Part shown: one piece after another, positions 1-12,746 of the stretch
Position numbering within the stretch: the stretch's first letter is position 1
Layout of the letters: each line of letters opens with the position of its first letter
Assembly: GCA_965153455.1 (NCBI GenBank)
Contig: OZ234495.1
Coordinates: 14,566,875 to 14,630,874 of the forward strand
Length of the DNA stretch: 64,000 nucleotides
Source of the DNA: Sphagnum compactum
Lineage: Eukaryota; Bryophyta; Sphagnopsida; Sphagnales
Direction of reading: 5' to 3'
The notes under the pieces: model-generated
Database searches by the model: none
The model's input: only the letters and a program-made list of their open reading frames with translations
What the model was told of the DNA's origin: nothing
Made by a program: the position numbers and the translations under genes

Positions 1-3000
1 CTGCTAGGCAGAAAATTCCATGAGCATTGAGGAAAAAAAAAGTGAGCTTTAGAGTTACATACTTGATCCGGTTGAGAGAGTCGATTGCACGAAGGGCACT
101 GCGAATCATGTCTTCATTGCGATCTACCTCTTGCTTCACAGCATCTGGCTTTGTCTTGTTGGTCACACTTTTCTCCAGAGGGTCTACCAAAGCATCCATA
201 ACTGCAAAATAGAGATTAACTCTTTGGAAGTTAGTATATCACATCCCTTCAATGCATGACGAATGCAATCAAAAGTTGAATGCTGGTAATTGTATACCAG
301 CCAGAACTGCTGCGCCACATTTGTTCGCCAGTTTGGATAAGATGAGATGACATGGCATTTTTACATCATAGTGATCTGCAAGCCACCAGACAACGTTAGT
401 TACACAGCTAAAACACCAGAAATATGGAAAAAGCTCTCAATATGGTACGCAAGATTCTGTCCCAATTCCAACACTGGGCTCTTGTGGAACACACCTGATA
501 ACCCAGAGAGGAGAAATGGGGTGATGAAGTAAGATGGATCAATCTGGTCAAGGCAACTATCCAGAAGCGTATCCATGCACTCAAATGCCCCTTTCCTCAG
601 TTCTAACCCATCATCCACAATGTGCTTGAATGGTCCTAAGTCAACTGTTCTTATCAGCTCTTTCTGCACCATCCAACAGAGATCCCTTTTAGATGCTATG
701 GTTTTGAGCTGTACAATCACTTATACTCTTTATCTGTAACCTGTGAATGGAAAGAGATGTGCTCAAAATTGTTGGAAGGTAGACTGGCATACCTTCACTA
801 CTGTCTGGTCATACAGAAGAGGGAGCAAAGTAGGGAGCAAGTCCTTCACAAGCCCAGGCTTGTTATGTGCTGCTGTGCTCAAAGCTGACACAGCAGCCCT
901 TCTCACATGCTGTACCAATTCAATCACAATTTCAAGTCTCAACTCTACTGCTTAGGTACAGCAAAAATCTCAGAATGAATAAAACTATCACTGTGATTGA
1001 TTCAAAATGCCAAGCTCTGATTTCACATGACCAGTAAATAGAGCTGAAGATGCACATCCACAACACTCAGCTTCCATAAATACCAACAAAAAAATACCTT
1101 TCATTCAATGTACAAGCCTGCCCTAAAGCTACCTAGGTCTGGCAGAGACACAAGGTTACTTACCCTATCCTCATCTTTAATGAGCAACAGAAATGAAGCA
1201 ATACATGGCTTTATATATGCATCGATTGGTTGTGGCCGCTCCACAATTGTGTACTTTATTGCAATCACCACAGTTGCCCTAGTAAAGGCAGAGGAACTAG
1301 CTGTGCGGTCCTGCAAAGCCATGTATGCAACAGTGGATTAGCCAACTGTTCCAGCCTATGATTACCATCCATGGTACCAAACTAAAGGTCTAAGGTGCCA
1401 GTGTCAAGAGAGTCACAAATTCCAGGAGATTATGTTACCTTAAGGGCAGGTACCAACTTCTCAGGTTCAATAAATGCCAACTTTCCCAGACACTCAGCCA
1501 CCACATTCCGAACACCTTCCTCTTCACTCTCACAGTGTGTGAATAGAAGGCTCAAAATCTTTTGCACATCTGAATCTCTTAAATCAACTTTGCCCTCTCC
1601 ATTCAAAGATTGACGTGCAATCACCTGGAATCCCACGACAGAGAATGAGAAAGAGAGTCAGTACCCTATCAAATGAAAACAAACAGGAACAAGGACCAGA
1701 AATATGTGTCCAGGGGCCATAAGAATCAGTCCCAGAGGTGGACAGGGGTTTTCACCTCCTTTAAGGAATGCAGTAGCAAATACTGGAGCTTGGCCTGGCG
1801 ATCAATTTGGATGAGGATGAAAGGCAGGTACTGTGCCAAGTTTCCTACAGCAATGTTCCCCAGAGCATATGATGCTGCTGCTTTGATTTCTTCAGATGGA
1901 GATTGGAAGGACCCAATCACTACCCCTTCTATGTTGGCATGAGCACTTAAGTCTTTTCTCCTCCCAATCTCACCCAAACATAACAAGGATAGCAGCTGTG
2001 TCTGTAAACAAGGCATTGGTTGTGCAACAATTAGAAGGCACCCTTCCACCAGTTTCATTCAATAAAATTGTCCATGTACTCAGCAATATGTTTTCCATTT
2101 TGCTCGACTGATTTTGCTGATAGAAACTCAATACAGGTCAGACATGAGCAGAACCATGACATTCACATTGGAAAAGACCCTGGGAATTGGGAAATTTTGA
2201 TTATTGCAAAATTCCAAGGTTGACAATTCTCAGATGAGGGATTTACCGCATCAGTACCATTACTGGTTCTGAGGGTGGTGATCAACATGGCTACAGTTGA
2301 GGTGCACTTGGCATCTCCAGCTGCCAGGCACAACACAGCTGCACACTGTGCAATAGAATAAAAGGCCTGCTTGCTTGCAGGTCCACCAGGTGCTACTGCA
2401 CTTCTAGCTGTATCAAGGAGAGCATCCAGCAGTGTTTCAAAGCTGGTATTTTCTGACTGCACTAGTGCTGCAAAGAAACCTTGCAGTGTCTGCAAAGCAC
2501 AAAAGATCCCCTCTTCAGCCATGATATGATACAGTTGCTTGGATCAGCAGTGGCATGATGAAATGAATCAACTGATATCAGGAAAAAGAGCATCCAGGCC
2601 TAGTGCATCATGAAGTTACCTGCAATGCTTGACCCTGCAACAAGGAGCTCTTTACAAGCACAAGTGCTTGTGGAAGGACACGTTCACGTACAGACATGCC
2701 AGCATTAGCATGATGCTGCTTGTCCACCATCATAGTGCAACAAAGTTCCAATGCTAGTGCTGTCATGTGCAAGTCTGCATCACTGACAACAAAATTCACT
2801 TCAAGGCCACTTTACAGTGACAATGTACAGTTCTTATCTTACAACTTCCAAAGTGATTAAAACAATCTTTGCAGATATAGCACAATGGACAAAATATGTC
2901 TCGCTTGAACAAACATACCTCATTAGAGAAGAAAGCTCAGTGACAATTGATTCATAACTGGATGGGCTGATTTTATTGCTGTAAGCCTTCAGCAGGGCAT

Positions 3001-6000
3001 TCAGAGTGCTCAGAGAAGCTTGGCGTAGTGCTCGGTTGGCCTATCATTCAAAAAATCCCACACAATAACATACCTCCACAAGTATAGATGTGTCCCAATC
3101 AACCTCCATTGTCTTCAGTGAATACCATACAAGCCACACACTGACTGATCCTTGGATGCAATCTAACACACTAAGTGATATTTAGATACATACCTTGCGC
3201 AAAAATGTTGTGAGCTCTGTAACAACTTGTTCCAGAACAGATGACAAGTCTATCTTCAGGGGAGACTCGGCAATGGTTGCAAAAGCCTGCCAGAAGATAG
3301 TCCCACACACACCACTCTTGAGACTGTTGACATGCATTATATGTTACAATATTCAGTGTTGTCCTTACACAGTGCAAGTTCAAACTTGCATAACAGATGA
3401 AGCACAACCACTAAATCAATCTCAAAAGAAAGATAAGGCACAGAAATCTATACCTTAACAGCAGTAAGGCGTGTAATCTCATTGCGCAAACGTTCCAAGA
3501 GCAGTGGCAAGCATGTGCCCAGTTCATTCTTCAATTGATCTCCAAGAGTGGATATCACCAGACCCATGCAGGATATTGCACATTCCTTCACTTCCTGCAC
3601 TGCCTCACTTCCCTTTTAGCTCTCCTTTACAAGACACCCATTCTCTGACCCAAAAGGACTAAGGCTCCCAAACACAGCACCAGAATCAGGTCTTCTGCAT
3701 CTAGAGTCACTGATGCAAGCAATGTTTATGCAGGAATTAGAAAAAAACAAACCTGATCTTGATCTTGAGCTGTCAACCGCTTGAAGATGGCATTGTAGAT
3801 GGGGTGAACAAAGGGGATATAGTTGAAGACAGGAGGCTGCAAATTAATGAGAAGAGGGTTTAGGGTTCTCACTGAACAAATGTTACATTCCACTACCAAA
3901 AATTCTCGTGGCACAACTCAGGTATGACATGTATATGGGCTACCACCAATTCAGGACTTGAGAAGAAGCCAGCAATCTCTTGAGGCACCCTCACTACTTT
4001 TGCCAACCACATGTTTATCAAGACACAAAGTCTCAAAATACATCCAGTTGACTGAAAATTCACAGGAGGCCATTCATTGCACAAATCGCCTCCTGTGAAG
4101 GAATGTCTAAAGCCCATGAGTCAAACAGTCTACTCTCACCGTGTCAAAATTGGGACGAATCGCTTTAACAAGCTCCCCACAAACCCGCAGAGCTTCTGCA
4201 GTGACTTTGTAGTATCGCTCTCCAACAGCAGTGAGAACTGGCCCTGACAATGCCTGCATTGACCACATTTGGATATATGAATCTTCCTAATTGTATTAGA
4301 ACTTCTCTATACTTGTGATTTAGAACCTGAATCAAATTAAGACATAAACCATAATAAGCTTATAGGGATTCAGATCTGGATACGTCTGAATGAACAGGAA
4401 AAAGGATACCCCATTAACAAGCATGAAACATGATTGACAGAAGTCAACTCATGCTTCCGCAGCTGACTTACTCAAGTGCCAAAAGGCTGGTTAGGGGAAT
4501 TTTGACAAAAAACACAAGATGAGAAAATGATTCTTCAAATAGTCTGAGAAAATCCAGAGAACAAACCCTTATGTGTGGATGAAACACTGCTGATGAGTGG
4601 GATGCCATTACAAGTCGTGTGAATATCAAAGCCTCGATCTTCAGGTTGGAATTTGATGTCTTGTCCTGTGACAAGTACAACAACATAAGCAGACTGCCAG
4701 ATACTCTCATATGTCAAGCAGCTTCAGTGCTCCCTGCCATAAGCAGCACTTACATTCAAAGCCTTTTCTATGCCCGGCACCAAAGATCCCACATGGTCTG
4801 ATAATGAGTCTGGTAGCACAATGACCAGCTCCTTCAGTACTGAGAATGCCCCAACCTGTTCCCACCACACCCCACAACTTTGCATGAGTTAAGAATGCAA
4901 ACCACTCTTCAAGGTAGAAATGGAATAACTCTTTGCCTTTGTGCAGGTCAAATGCAGATTAGATACCAAAAATGTAGGTTGGGTGACAGCTAAGAGACAA
5001 AAAAGATAACGGTACTGTTGCCAAAGATGATTCTCACCTTAGTCTTCACTGACTTCTCCCTGAGCTGCTTGTTGAGTGACTTGACCACCTTGGGTACCTC
5101 CAGTTGCAACACATACAGCAGGCTGCCAAACATTTCCCCACAGTCCTTGAGACAGATCACTCAAATTGAAGTAACTCATTCCCCATCGCATCCATGCACA
5201 CTCTAGATGCTACATTGCTAAACTGTCGGAAGCTTGATTTGGACCCTTCATCAAGATGCAGATCCCAGAGGCAAATGTGAACTGAGACTGCAGATGAAAT
5301 CCACGGACACACAGAAACCAACTGAAGAAGATGACTGATTTTTTACCTGGATGATCTGATGTCTCCAGAGCCTTTGGTGACATTCCCAGTTTGTCGAAGC
5401 AAATCAATAAATGCACTGAAAACATCAATCTGGAGGATAAAGACCAACAGGTTGAGAAGCAATATACAGACAATGATACAAATTATATATAAGATCTGCC
5501 ATTACCAAAACACTATGAAATTGCATGACCATAGTACATACCTTGACATTCTCCTCCCTTTCCTTAAATCGCTCAATCAATTTGGGGCTTGCCTGTTACA
5601 CCATACCAAGGCATGTCAGCTCAAATCAGACATTGTCACTATCAGGTACATACTGTCCATGCCCCGAGAGTTCTCACAAAACTTAGACCCTCAATCTCAT
5701 CACTCAAAAAGATGAAAGGAGGATGATATTCCAAGTGCAACAATCTCAGGGTGAACTATCAAATTACAGGCCAATCCCAAAGGTCACTTTCTCAATGATT
5801 TTGGTTGCATGTTGGAAATAAAGGGCATACTTCCTCATAAAGAATAGCAAGCATCTCAGGGCGTGAAGAGATCACAGCAGATAAGCACTTAGCAGCAGCC
5901 CTCCTTACTTTCCAGCTCACATCCTCATCATCACTGTACTCATCTGCACTTTCTCTGCCATCCAAAAACTTATCCTGTCAAGAGTTAATCTTCCAGCAGG

Positions 6001-8751
6001 AAATTGGATAACTAAGACTACTCCAGTAAAGGTTGAGATGACCAGGAAGGCAATGAAATGCATGAGAATTTGAACTCATTGTTCAACTTGACAATTTTGG
6101 CACCAAAAACAATCTGCCAACACTGCAACATACAGAAAACCAAAATGCAACAAAGGTTATTCTTACTCGTCCTCCTCTTCTTCAGCATCCATGTCCTCAT
6201 CCTGGTCCTCATCCATGTCATCAGTGAAGTTGGGATCATAACTCAAATATTCTAACGTAAGGTCCAAGATTGTATTGGTGTGTGGTGCAACATCCCGAGG
6301 GCACCGTACAATAAAACTCTCCAATGCCTGGAGACAGATTTCACACTTCACAATCTCTTCATAAGAAAACATCTAGCGTCAAATCCAGCTCACAATCTGA
6401 ATCCACATTTCAAGACAAAGCCCTGTTACCCCAGGCAAGACTGATGTACCTCACTAGGTTTTAGTCAGCAAGTGAACAGCAAACCAGACATCACCCCTCT
6501 CCAAAAAGGAACTGATAGGACTGGATCACCTGTAAACTATTCTCCCGAAGTTCATCATCATTCTCAGATGCATTCTCACAGTAACTGATCAGAAGTGGAA
6601 CCACTTCATTCAGGTGTGGACCAAATCGATATCCAACTGCTCGACTGCCACATCACCAAAAAGGTAAAGAAAAGTTGTATGAGTTGCATCCCAAACTCTC
6701 CATAAGTACCAAGGCTTCCTTGCGCTGTGGATTCACACCAAGGCTAGCTGATAGAAGCCATAATACATACAACAGTAAAAGGTCAAACTGTCTTTGCAAA
6801 AATAGAGAGTCAGTAATTTGCAACTGAACTTCATGAGACTGCCAACAAAACTCAGTCTATGCAAGACGTTGTCACCAGAGACCCACAAAAATACTGCATC
6901 ATAGTGAAGTCATGGCTCCTCATGTATTTATCTGGTCCTGTCTGTGATGTGGTTTGGCACCAACAGACAGCCTGACAGTCTTCCAATTACCAGTATTAAT
7001 GCTTGATGCTCACATGTGAGGCTACAAATTTCTACTGATTTCTACTTCTCTAAGTTACCGAAAGTCAGGATGGATACCCATAACCAAGCACATGCCTAAT
7101 GCTTGTCATGCATTTAGAAACAACTCTCACCAAAAAGCTCCTATCATTTGGATGTTGGTCCGGGTCATCTCTGGCCTCACTTCTTTGTTCTTCAAGATTT
7201 GCACAACAGTAATAGTTGCCCTGGCAAGAAGATCATCTGACATGCTGGCCGCAAGTGATGCTGCAACCAACATTCTGCTCATCAGGGCTTCGCTCACCTT
7301 TGCCAGTTCCAATCATAAAGCAAGTAGCCACGTGAAATTGCTTTAAGACATGCCAACAGTGGATTTGCATCCATTTTTCTGCAATTAGCTGTGTTTGATA
7401 TGGACTGAGGAATGAAGTGATGACAATTCTGTTCTTGATTATGTAGCTCACAACATGGAATAGCTGAGAGGGGCATGTACGAGAATGAGCCATTACCAAG
7501 ACACTGGATTGCACGCTTGCGGAGGCCAGCACGCTGCAAATTCAGTTGCACCAATAGGGCATTCAACAGCTTTTCATGATCTGCAGTCATGAGACCCCCA
7601 AAACGGTGCAGAACATCGCACAAAATGTCCAGACACTCGCTCTTTATCTCAGTGCTTGTCTCCTGACCCAACCATCACCTTGCCATGAGACCTGTCTTCT
7701 AGAGAAACCTCTTAGTCAACTCAGTGATCTAAGTGAAGTCATACTCTTCTCAGCAGCATACATAAAAGGCTGGCTCCTTGGTACTGTCAAACTCCAAACA
7801 CAAATCACGATTATAATACGCACCGAGGATGTGATACCCTTTGTGAGCTTAGGGGTGAGTGACACAACAACACATTGAGCAACACTGCCACTGGAAATCT
7901 CAGCAACCACTGTCTTAAGAGCAATGCTAGCAATGTCTCGTTGTTGCTCTCTGCCTGTCAACAGCCGCTGGCACAGTGACTCTACTATCTCCACCACTCT
8001 ACCCTCATTGACCTTCTTCACCAATGGTGCCAGGCTGCATCCAGTACAAATCCGATCAGTGTCTCAGTTCTTTGCAGTTTCCCAGATAACCTCAACACTT
8101 AGGAACAAAATGCTGACTATGTATAAAGTTTTTCTGCAAGCTCCAGGTCTGTGTAAGAAATCAAGCATGGGTGAAGCCCATCAACCCACAACTCTCAGAA
8201 TCACTCTCATTGTTACCAACATTCATTTGCACAACACTTGGTGAATAGAGAACAGAAAGAGTTCCAAAACAAAATGGAGATTGCAAACCATTTCACAGCC
8301 AGCCCTGAGATGTCTCCAGACGCATCATCAAGCTGCTGAAGAACAATCTGTGAAACCTTGCGTTCTGTATCACTGTCCAACTTGAAGTTATCCTTTTGGA
8401 GCTCATTGAGAAGATCAGAAGTGGCCATATATCTGAAGTCCTTGTCCTTGGAGGCAATCTGAGGAACAGTCAATTTGAAAAATACCAAGCTGAGATTCCA
8501 AGGATTTGCCCTGGGAATAAAACAATTGCATCTTTTGCAGCATCTTGTCTCTCTCTCTCTCTCTCATTGGCAGATATCCTCCCACATTGGTAAGTTCCCT
8601 AATCTACTGCCCTCTTACTGCTTCTTTCCATCATGTGACTGATATCAGAACCAAAAAGCACAGTCCTGAACCATGAACAGTGTACACTCAAACGTCCTGC
8701 AAGACAAAGACAAACCTTCTCTAAAATCAGACCAACAGCAAGGCTTGCCAT
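1..8751 (-). CDS. CAND1: CAND1, cullin-associated NEDD8-dissociated protein (multi-exon, 3' end off window)
   Basis: HEAT-repeat protein that binds un-neddylated cullin-RBX1 and exchanges substrate receptors of SCF-type ubiquitin ligases in nucleus and cytosol. The start is an ATG at 8751 in a 36-nt exon ([12 protein letters not shown], 8751-8716). Exon 2 (8458-8289) opens with [20 protein letters not shown], and exon 3 (8034-7824) has CLAPLVKKV. Further exons in order carry [15 protein letters not shown] (about 7.26 kb), [12 protein letters not shown] (about 6.6 kb), the acidic [19 protein letters not shown] stretch (about 6.2 kb), [18 protein letters not shown] (4.6 kb), [15 protein letters not shown] (3.8 kb), [16 protein letters not shown] (2.75 kb), [17 protein letters not shown] (1.95 kb), [23 protein letters not shown] residues (1.5 kb), [19 protein letters not shown] (663-495), [12 protein letters not shown] (375-298) and [19 protein letters not shown] (about 200-63). 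The last exon should lie left of base 1. No broken exon was seen. The family is about 1,220 residues with many introns, as here. Very sure of identity; internal exon limits are approximate. Confidence 0.96.
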
Positions 8752-9250
8752 CTTGGCAAGCTTGTGTGCCTGATTCCCCTTTCTGCTGTGTTTGTATCAG
8801 GCTTGGAAAGTGTCAACTTCTCCCACACGAAGATTCTTCTACATATGGGCAACTCCTCGAACAAATGAAATGCTCAAGTGTTCTGCATGTGCAATTGTGT
8901 GGCCAGATCACTTCTGCAAGACACCAAAGATTAAAAGATTGCCAGAGATTTACGCACTGCAAATATGTCATTGGGGCACACGATGGTTGTAACAAAGATG
9001 CCAACTGCACTGCAATTCTATATCCTACCAATCGGCACCCGTGTAAAGAAGCTAGATTTCTTGCAGTTGTCTTTATTGAAATGCTAGGAGGGGGGCAAAA
9101 CTACATTGTAAGAGGGTTGTCTGCAGTAGCTGTTCTCATCACATTTTGGACCTTGGAGGAATTTACCATATAAATTTGCCATGGGATACACCTTTCACAA
9201 TACAACTCCTACAACTCTCCCACTAATAAACTACCTGCTCATACACAAAA

Positions 9251-9898
9251 GAACCTAGAAGAAACAAGTATCAAAACCCTAATTTGATGCACTGTAACCA
9301 CCACCAGTGAGTTCCATGCAGGACAGAGAGAACATGACAAATCTCAAACCCTAATATACAACCACATTCTACTTTAATGCAATGCAATTCCAATTCTACA
9401 GCTCTCTGGAGCTCCTCTGTTCCTTCCAAGACTCCTGAAAGACTAAGAAAAAAAACAGAGCTATGAACCTCGAAGAAACAAGTAACAAAACCCTAATTTG
9501 ATGCACCGTAACCACCACCAGTGAGTTCCATGCAGAACAGAGAGAACATGACAAATCTCAAACCCTAATATACGACCACCTTCTTCTTTAACGCAATGCA
9601 ATTCCGATTCTACAGCTCTCTCTGGAGCTCCTCCGTTCCTTCCAAGACTCCTGAAAAGACTAAGAAAAAAAACAGAGCTACGAACCTCGAAGAAACAAGT
9701 AACAAAACCCTAATTTGATGCACCGTAACCACCACCAGTTAGTTCCATGCAGAACAGAGAGAACATGACAAATCTCAAACCCTAATATACGACCACCTTC
9801 TTCTTTAACGCAATGCAATTCCGATTCTACAGCTCTCTCTGGAGCTCCTCCGTTCCTTCCAAGACTCCTGAAAAGACTAAGAAAAAAAACAGAGCTAT
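9251..9898. repeat. Triplicated block of about 217 bp upstream of CAND1
   Basis: Three head-to-tail copies start at about 9251, 9465 and 9682, each opening GAACCT(A/C)GAAGAAACAAGTA and containing AAAACCCTAATTTGATGCAC and CTCAAACCCTAATATAC. Copies 2 and 3 are almost identical and copy 1 is more diverged, so the 2-3 duplication is younger. Each copy contains several AAACCCTAA motifs, which resemble plant telo-box elements found in promoters of translation and growth genes. Confidence 0.92.
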
Positions 9899-10119
9899 GA
9901 ACCGATCATTTCCTTATGACGGAGTCCCCTATGAAATCCACAATGAGAACACCTCCTCAGCTCCACAAACCAAAGAGAAACAGAATCAAAGAAAAACGAA
10001 CAAATAAAGGGAAGAAAGCAGCAAGCACCATTCTACCTTCAAGGGGACAACGAGCTCTTTCCCGACTGCAGCTGCTGCAAATGGGCACAAAGCAAAACAA
10101 TTCCAGACACACCTCCCAA

Positions 10120-10142
10120 CCCCCCCCCCCCCCCCCCCCCCC
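10120..10142. repeat. Poly-C run of 23 nt (poly-G on the CAND1 sense strand)
   Basis: Uninterrupted C run about 1.4 kb upstream of the CAND1 start codon. On the minus (sense) strand it is a 23-nt G run that could form G-quadruplex structures, the C strand an i-motif. Its length could also be an assembly artefact. Confidence 0.9.
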
Positions 10143-10700
10143 AAAAGCCTTTTCAATTTCAAAACTGGACAATGTGGAGACATACAAGGGAGTCAAGAAC
10201 ATGCAGACGTGAACAGGAGACGGTAAAGAAGAGTGCAAGGATGTAGTCGTCCTCGTCGTCGTCTTCCTCGCACCTCCCTCCTCGCGTGCTGGTGCCGGGG
10301 GAGGGGGACTCTGGAGAGGGAGAGTGAGAGAGAGAAGATGGGGAGGAGAGATGGGTTTCCTTAAGACTTAGTTTTAGGGTTTGGACCAGCATGAGATTAA
10401 GGTGTTCTAAACTAGCATTCATGGATGTTAAAACTCTCGTCAAAGTTCCTGTCATCCAACTGCAACATGGATGAATGTGACCAAATTGATTAACAGAACT
10501 TTTTAGTTCATTGTATTCATAGCATGAAAATTTGGTGGATGAAAGTGTACCTGCAATTATATGAAATTATGTTTGTGCATGACATTTAATCATAAATGGA
10601 CTTTTTCAATTAAATTTGAGGAAATTATTATTTCTAATAAGTGGCTACAAATTTGATGACAAATGAAATTATGTCCATGGATGAAATTGTGTAGCCAAAC

Positions 10701-11791
10701 TGGTGATGATCTATTGGAAGATTTAGCCAAATTTGGCTACAAGCTAAAGATGGAAGTAATTATTAAAAAAACATCCTTCTATGTTTTTGGCTTCATAATT
10801 GACAACATATAAGAACTGTACCACCTGGATGAAATATTGATGACATGAACAATTTCACCATATAGACAAAAATTGACAAATATAAGAACGGTACCCCATG
10901 GATGAAATTGATGATGCAGATAATTTCACCATTTAGATGAAAATGTGATCAAATGGAAGGAATGCATTACATGATGTAATTATTCATATGGATGAAGTTG
11001 TAGATTGATGGAAATGAACTTCAGGAATGAAATTGATAATTTGGATGAATTTTCATAAACCAAAAATGATCATCATTCTTTCATATAGTCGAATTTCAGC
11101 AACATGGCCAATAACAATTTCAATTATCATAACGTGTTACAATGTCATCACAACATCATATTAATGGTTGTATCAACATGTCCTTAGCATTTAATTTTAA
11201 CACATTATTAAAATGTTGAAAAAGCACATATATGTGGAGGGGACAAGTTTATGATGTTTATATGATTAAATTTATAATTTAATAATCTAGATAAAGTTTC
11301 ACTATGCTATAAACCAATAGAACCAATGTTTTTTTTCCAAGAATTTGTGTTTACAACCAAAGTGGAGATCATCCATGGGAAGATGTTAAAAAAAAGTGGG
11401 GATCCTCCCTAGTATAATTTAGCCAAATTTTATCTCTACATTAGAGTTATCTGTAAAGTAACCCAGTCTTCACCCTGTCTTTGGGCCTCCTTTCACCCCC
11501 TATCCCTTCTTTTTCAGTGGTATCCGCTCTTTCAGTGGTATCTCCCACTCTAAATATGAAATGTGCGATGAATTGGTCAAGACCGTGCTCGATAAGATGG
11601 CAAGGCGAGTCTGTTTACAATTTTACGTCTGTTTGGGACCAGAGAGTCCATTAGATGAAAGGTAGATCATGGAGGACAGATCACAAAAGTAATATATATA
11701 GGAGCAAGCAATCCTAAAGGCTAAATCTTTCTACTTGCTAGTACATAACATGTAGCCAAATTTGGCTAAGTCCTCTCGTGGATGATCACCA
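10701..11791. mobile_element. Candidate inverted-repeat element with AGCCAAATTTGGCT ends
   Basis: The left end (10701-10740) reads TGGTGATGATCTA and leads into the palindrome AGCCAAATTTGGCT at 10725-10738. The right end (11753-11791) is the reverse complement of the same arrangement, with the palindrome at 11754-11767 and GATGATCACCA to 11791. The interior is AT-rich with no coding capacity but repeatedly contains GGATGAAATT-type words. A related end occurs at 35668-35704 and the bare palindrome at 29075-29088. No target duplication could be set, so it may be two independent solo ends. Confidence 0.45.
11444..11545 (+). mobile_element. Fragment of TA-type MITE family (one end)
   Basis: TAGAGTTATCTGTAAAGTAA followed by the CTTCACCCTGTCTTTGGGCC block matches, with few changes, the reverse complement of the right end of the complete element at 36292-36666. 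The homology runs about 100 bp and then stops. Confidence 0.7.
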
Positions 11792-11924
11792 ACCCACCAC
11801 CAACTTGAACTTCACAAAAGAACATTATTGTTTGAAAAAATATAGTAAAATTTCATGACAAAACATTTAGTTTCTAAGCTCCTTTTTTTATTACTGAAAA
11901 ACCGAATATAGTCGGTCAAGTCAA

Positions 11925-12145
11925 GTCACCCTGTCTTCGCCGTGGGCCTGCTTTCACCCCCTATCCCTCTCTCAGGGGTGTTACGCAACAAAGTAAGGAA
12001 ATTTTCAATGTGAAATGCTGAAACTTAGCATTTAATGCACAAGGTTCGAAAGTAATTATAGTAGTTGTACGAGTAGGAGCAAGCTAAAATATATGCAGTG
12101 GAGGCGCGCAGGAAAAAGGAAAGACAGGATGAAACTCAGCATTTG
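11925..12145 (+). mobile_element. Partial copy of the same MITE family
   Basis: Contains, in family order: CACCCTGTCTTCGCC, TTTCACCCCCTATCCCT, AAAGTAAGGAAATT, GAAATGCTGAAAC, AATTATAGTAGTTGTAC, GTGGAGGCGCGCAGG and GATGAAACTCAGC. The same order is found at 29.46-29.64 kb (plus) and at 35.84-36.08 and 36.29-36.67 kb (minus). No coding capacity. Confidence 0.7.
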
Positions 12146-12639
12146 GACATTTTTCAGGTGCAGAAAATAAAATGCTTACCAAAAGGATCAGGATCGTACT
12201 GGAGTGTAAAGGATTGAGCCTTTTTATTTCAATTGAAAACCATATTGTTTTAAGCAAATAAAAACTACGTGAAGTTTTTTTTTTTTTTAAATCCTACATG
12301 TGCCCTTCACATTGAAAGTTTGAAACATAATAAAATTGCCTTTCACATTTTTCTTTATAATTCTCCAAAAAAATTGGATAATATTTTCCTAAAAAAACAA
12401 CAAGTAAGAAGTTCTTTTATCTCCACCGCCTCGCACAGAGCTCCTTTGCTCCTTTTGAATCGCCATGGCAGGCAGGCAGGCAGGCATTGCAGATTACCAG
12501 GAATCCAATTTGGAGACGAAGACGAAGACGGAATGGTTTGCAGGCATTGGTGATGCTCTCGATCCACTCGCAAATTGGCGGTGTCGGTGATGATAATCAA
12601 GGTGTTGCAGGTCTCCTCTCTCCTCCTCCGCATGATAGT

Positions 12640-12680
12640 TTTGTGTGTGTGTGTGTGTGTGTGTGTGCGCGTGTGTGTGT
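12640..12680. repeat. (GT)n microsatellite in the presumed H1-like 3' UTR
   Basis: About 40 nt of TG dinucleotides interrupted by GCGC, lying about 70-100 nt beyond the stop codon of the linker-histone ORF (CA repeat on the sense strand). Confidence 0.9.
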
Positions 12681-12746
12681 TTTTGAGGGTTTGGATCTGA
12701 TCGCTAGGTACCTTAGGTGCGGCGATTTCTTGCAGGGAGGTGCGGG

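Larger units (their letters stand above)
8752..10450 (-). promoter_or_regulatory. CAND1 leader and promoter region
   Basis: Non-coding DNA upstream of the CAND1 start. It contains a stretch with no clear signal (8.75-9.25 kb), a 217-bp block present three times (9251-9898), a poly-C run (10120-10142) and a CT/GA-rich stretch (about 10.26-10.35 kb on the plus strand) typical of plant core promoters and 5' leaders. A spliced 5' UTR is possible: a likely acceptor lies about 30 nt upstream of the ATG. No TATA box could be assigned with confidence. Confidence 0.5.

Noticed and set aside
9957-10238. Frames with poly-Gly or poly-Pro over the C run
   Set aside because: The homopolymer creates the open frame; it lies in the CAND1 upstream region.
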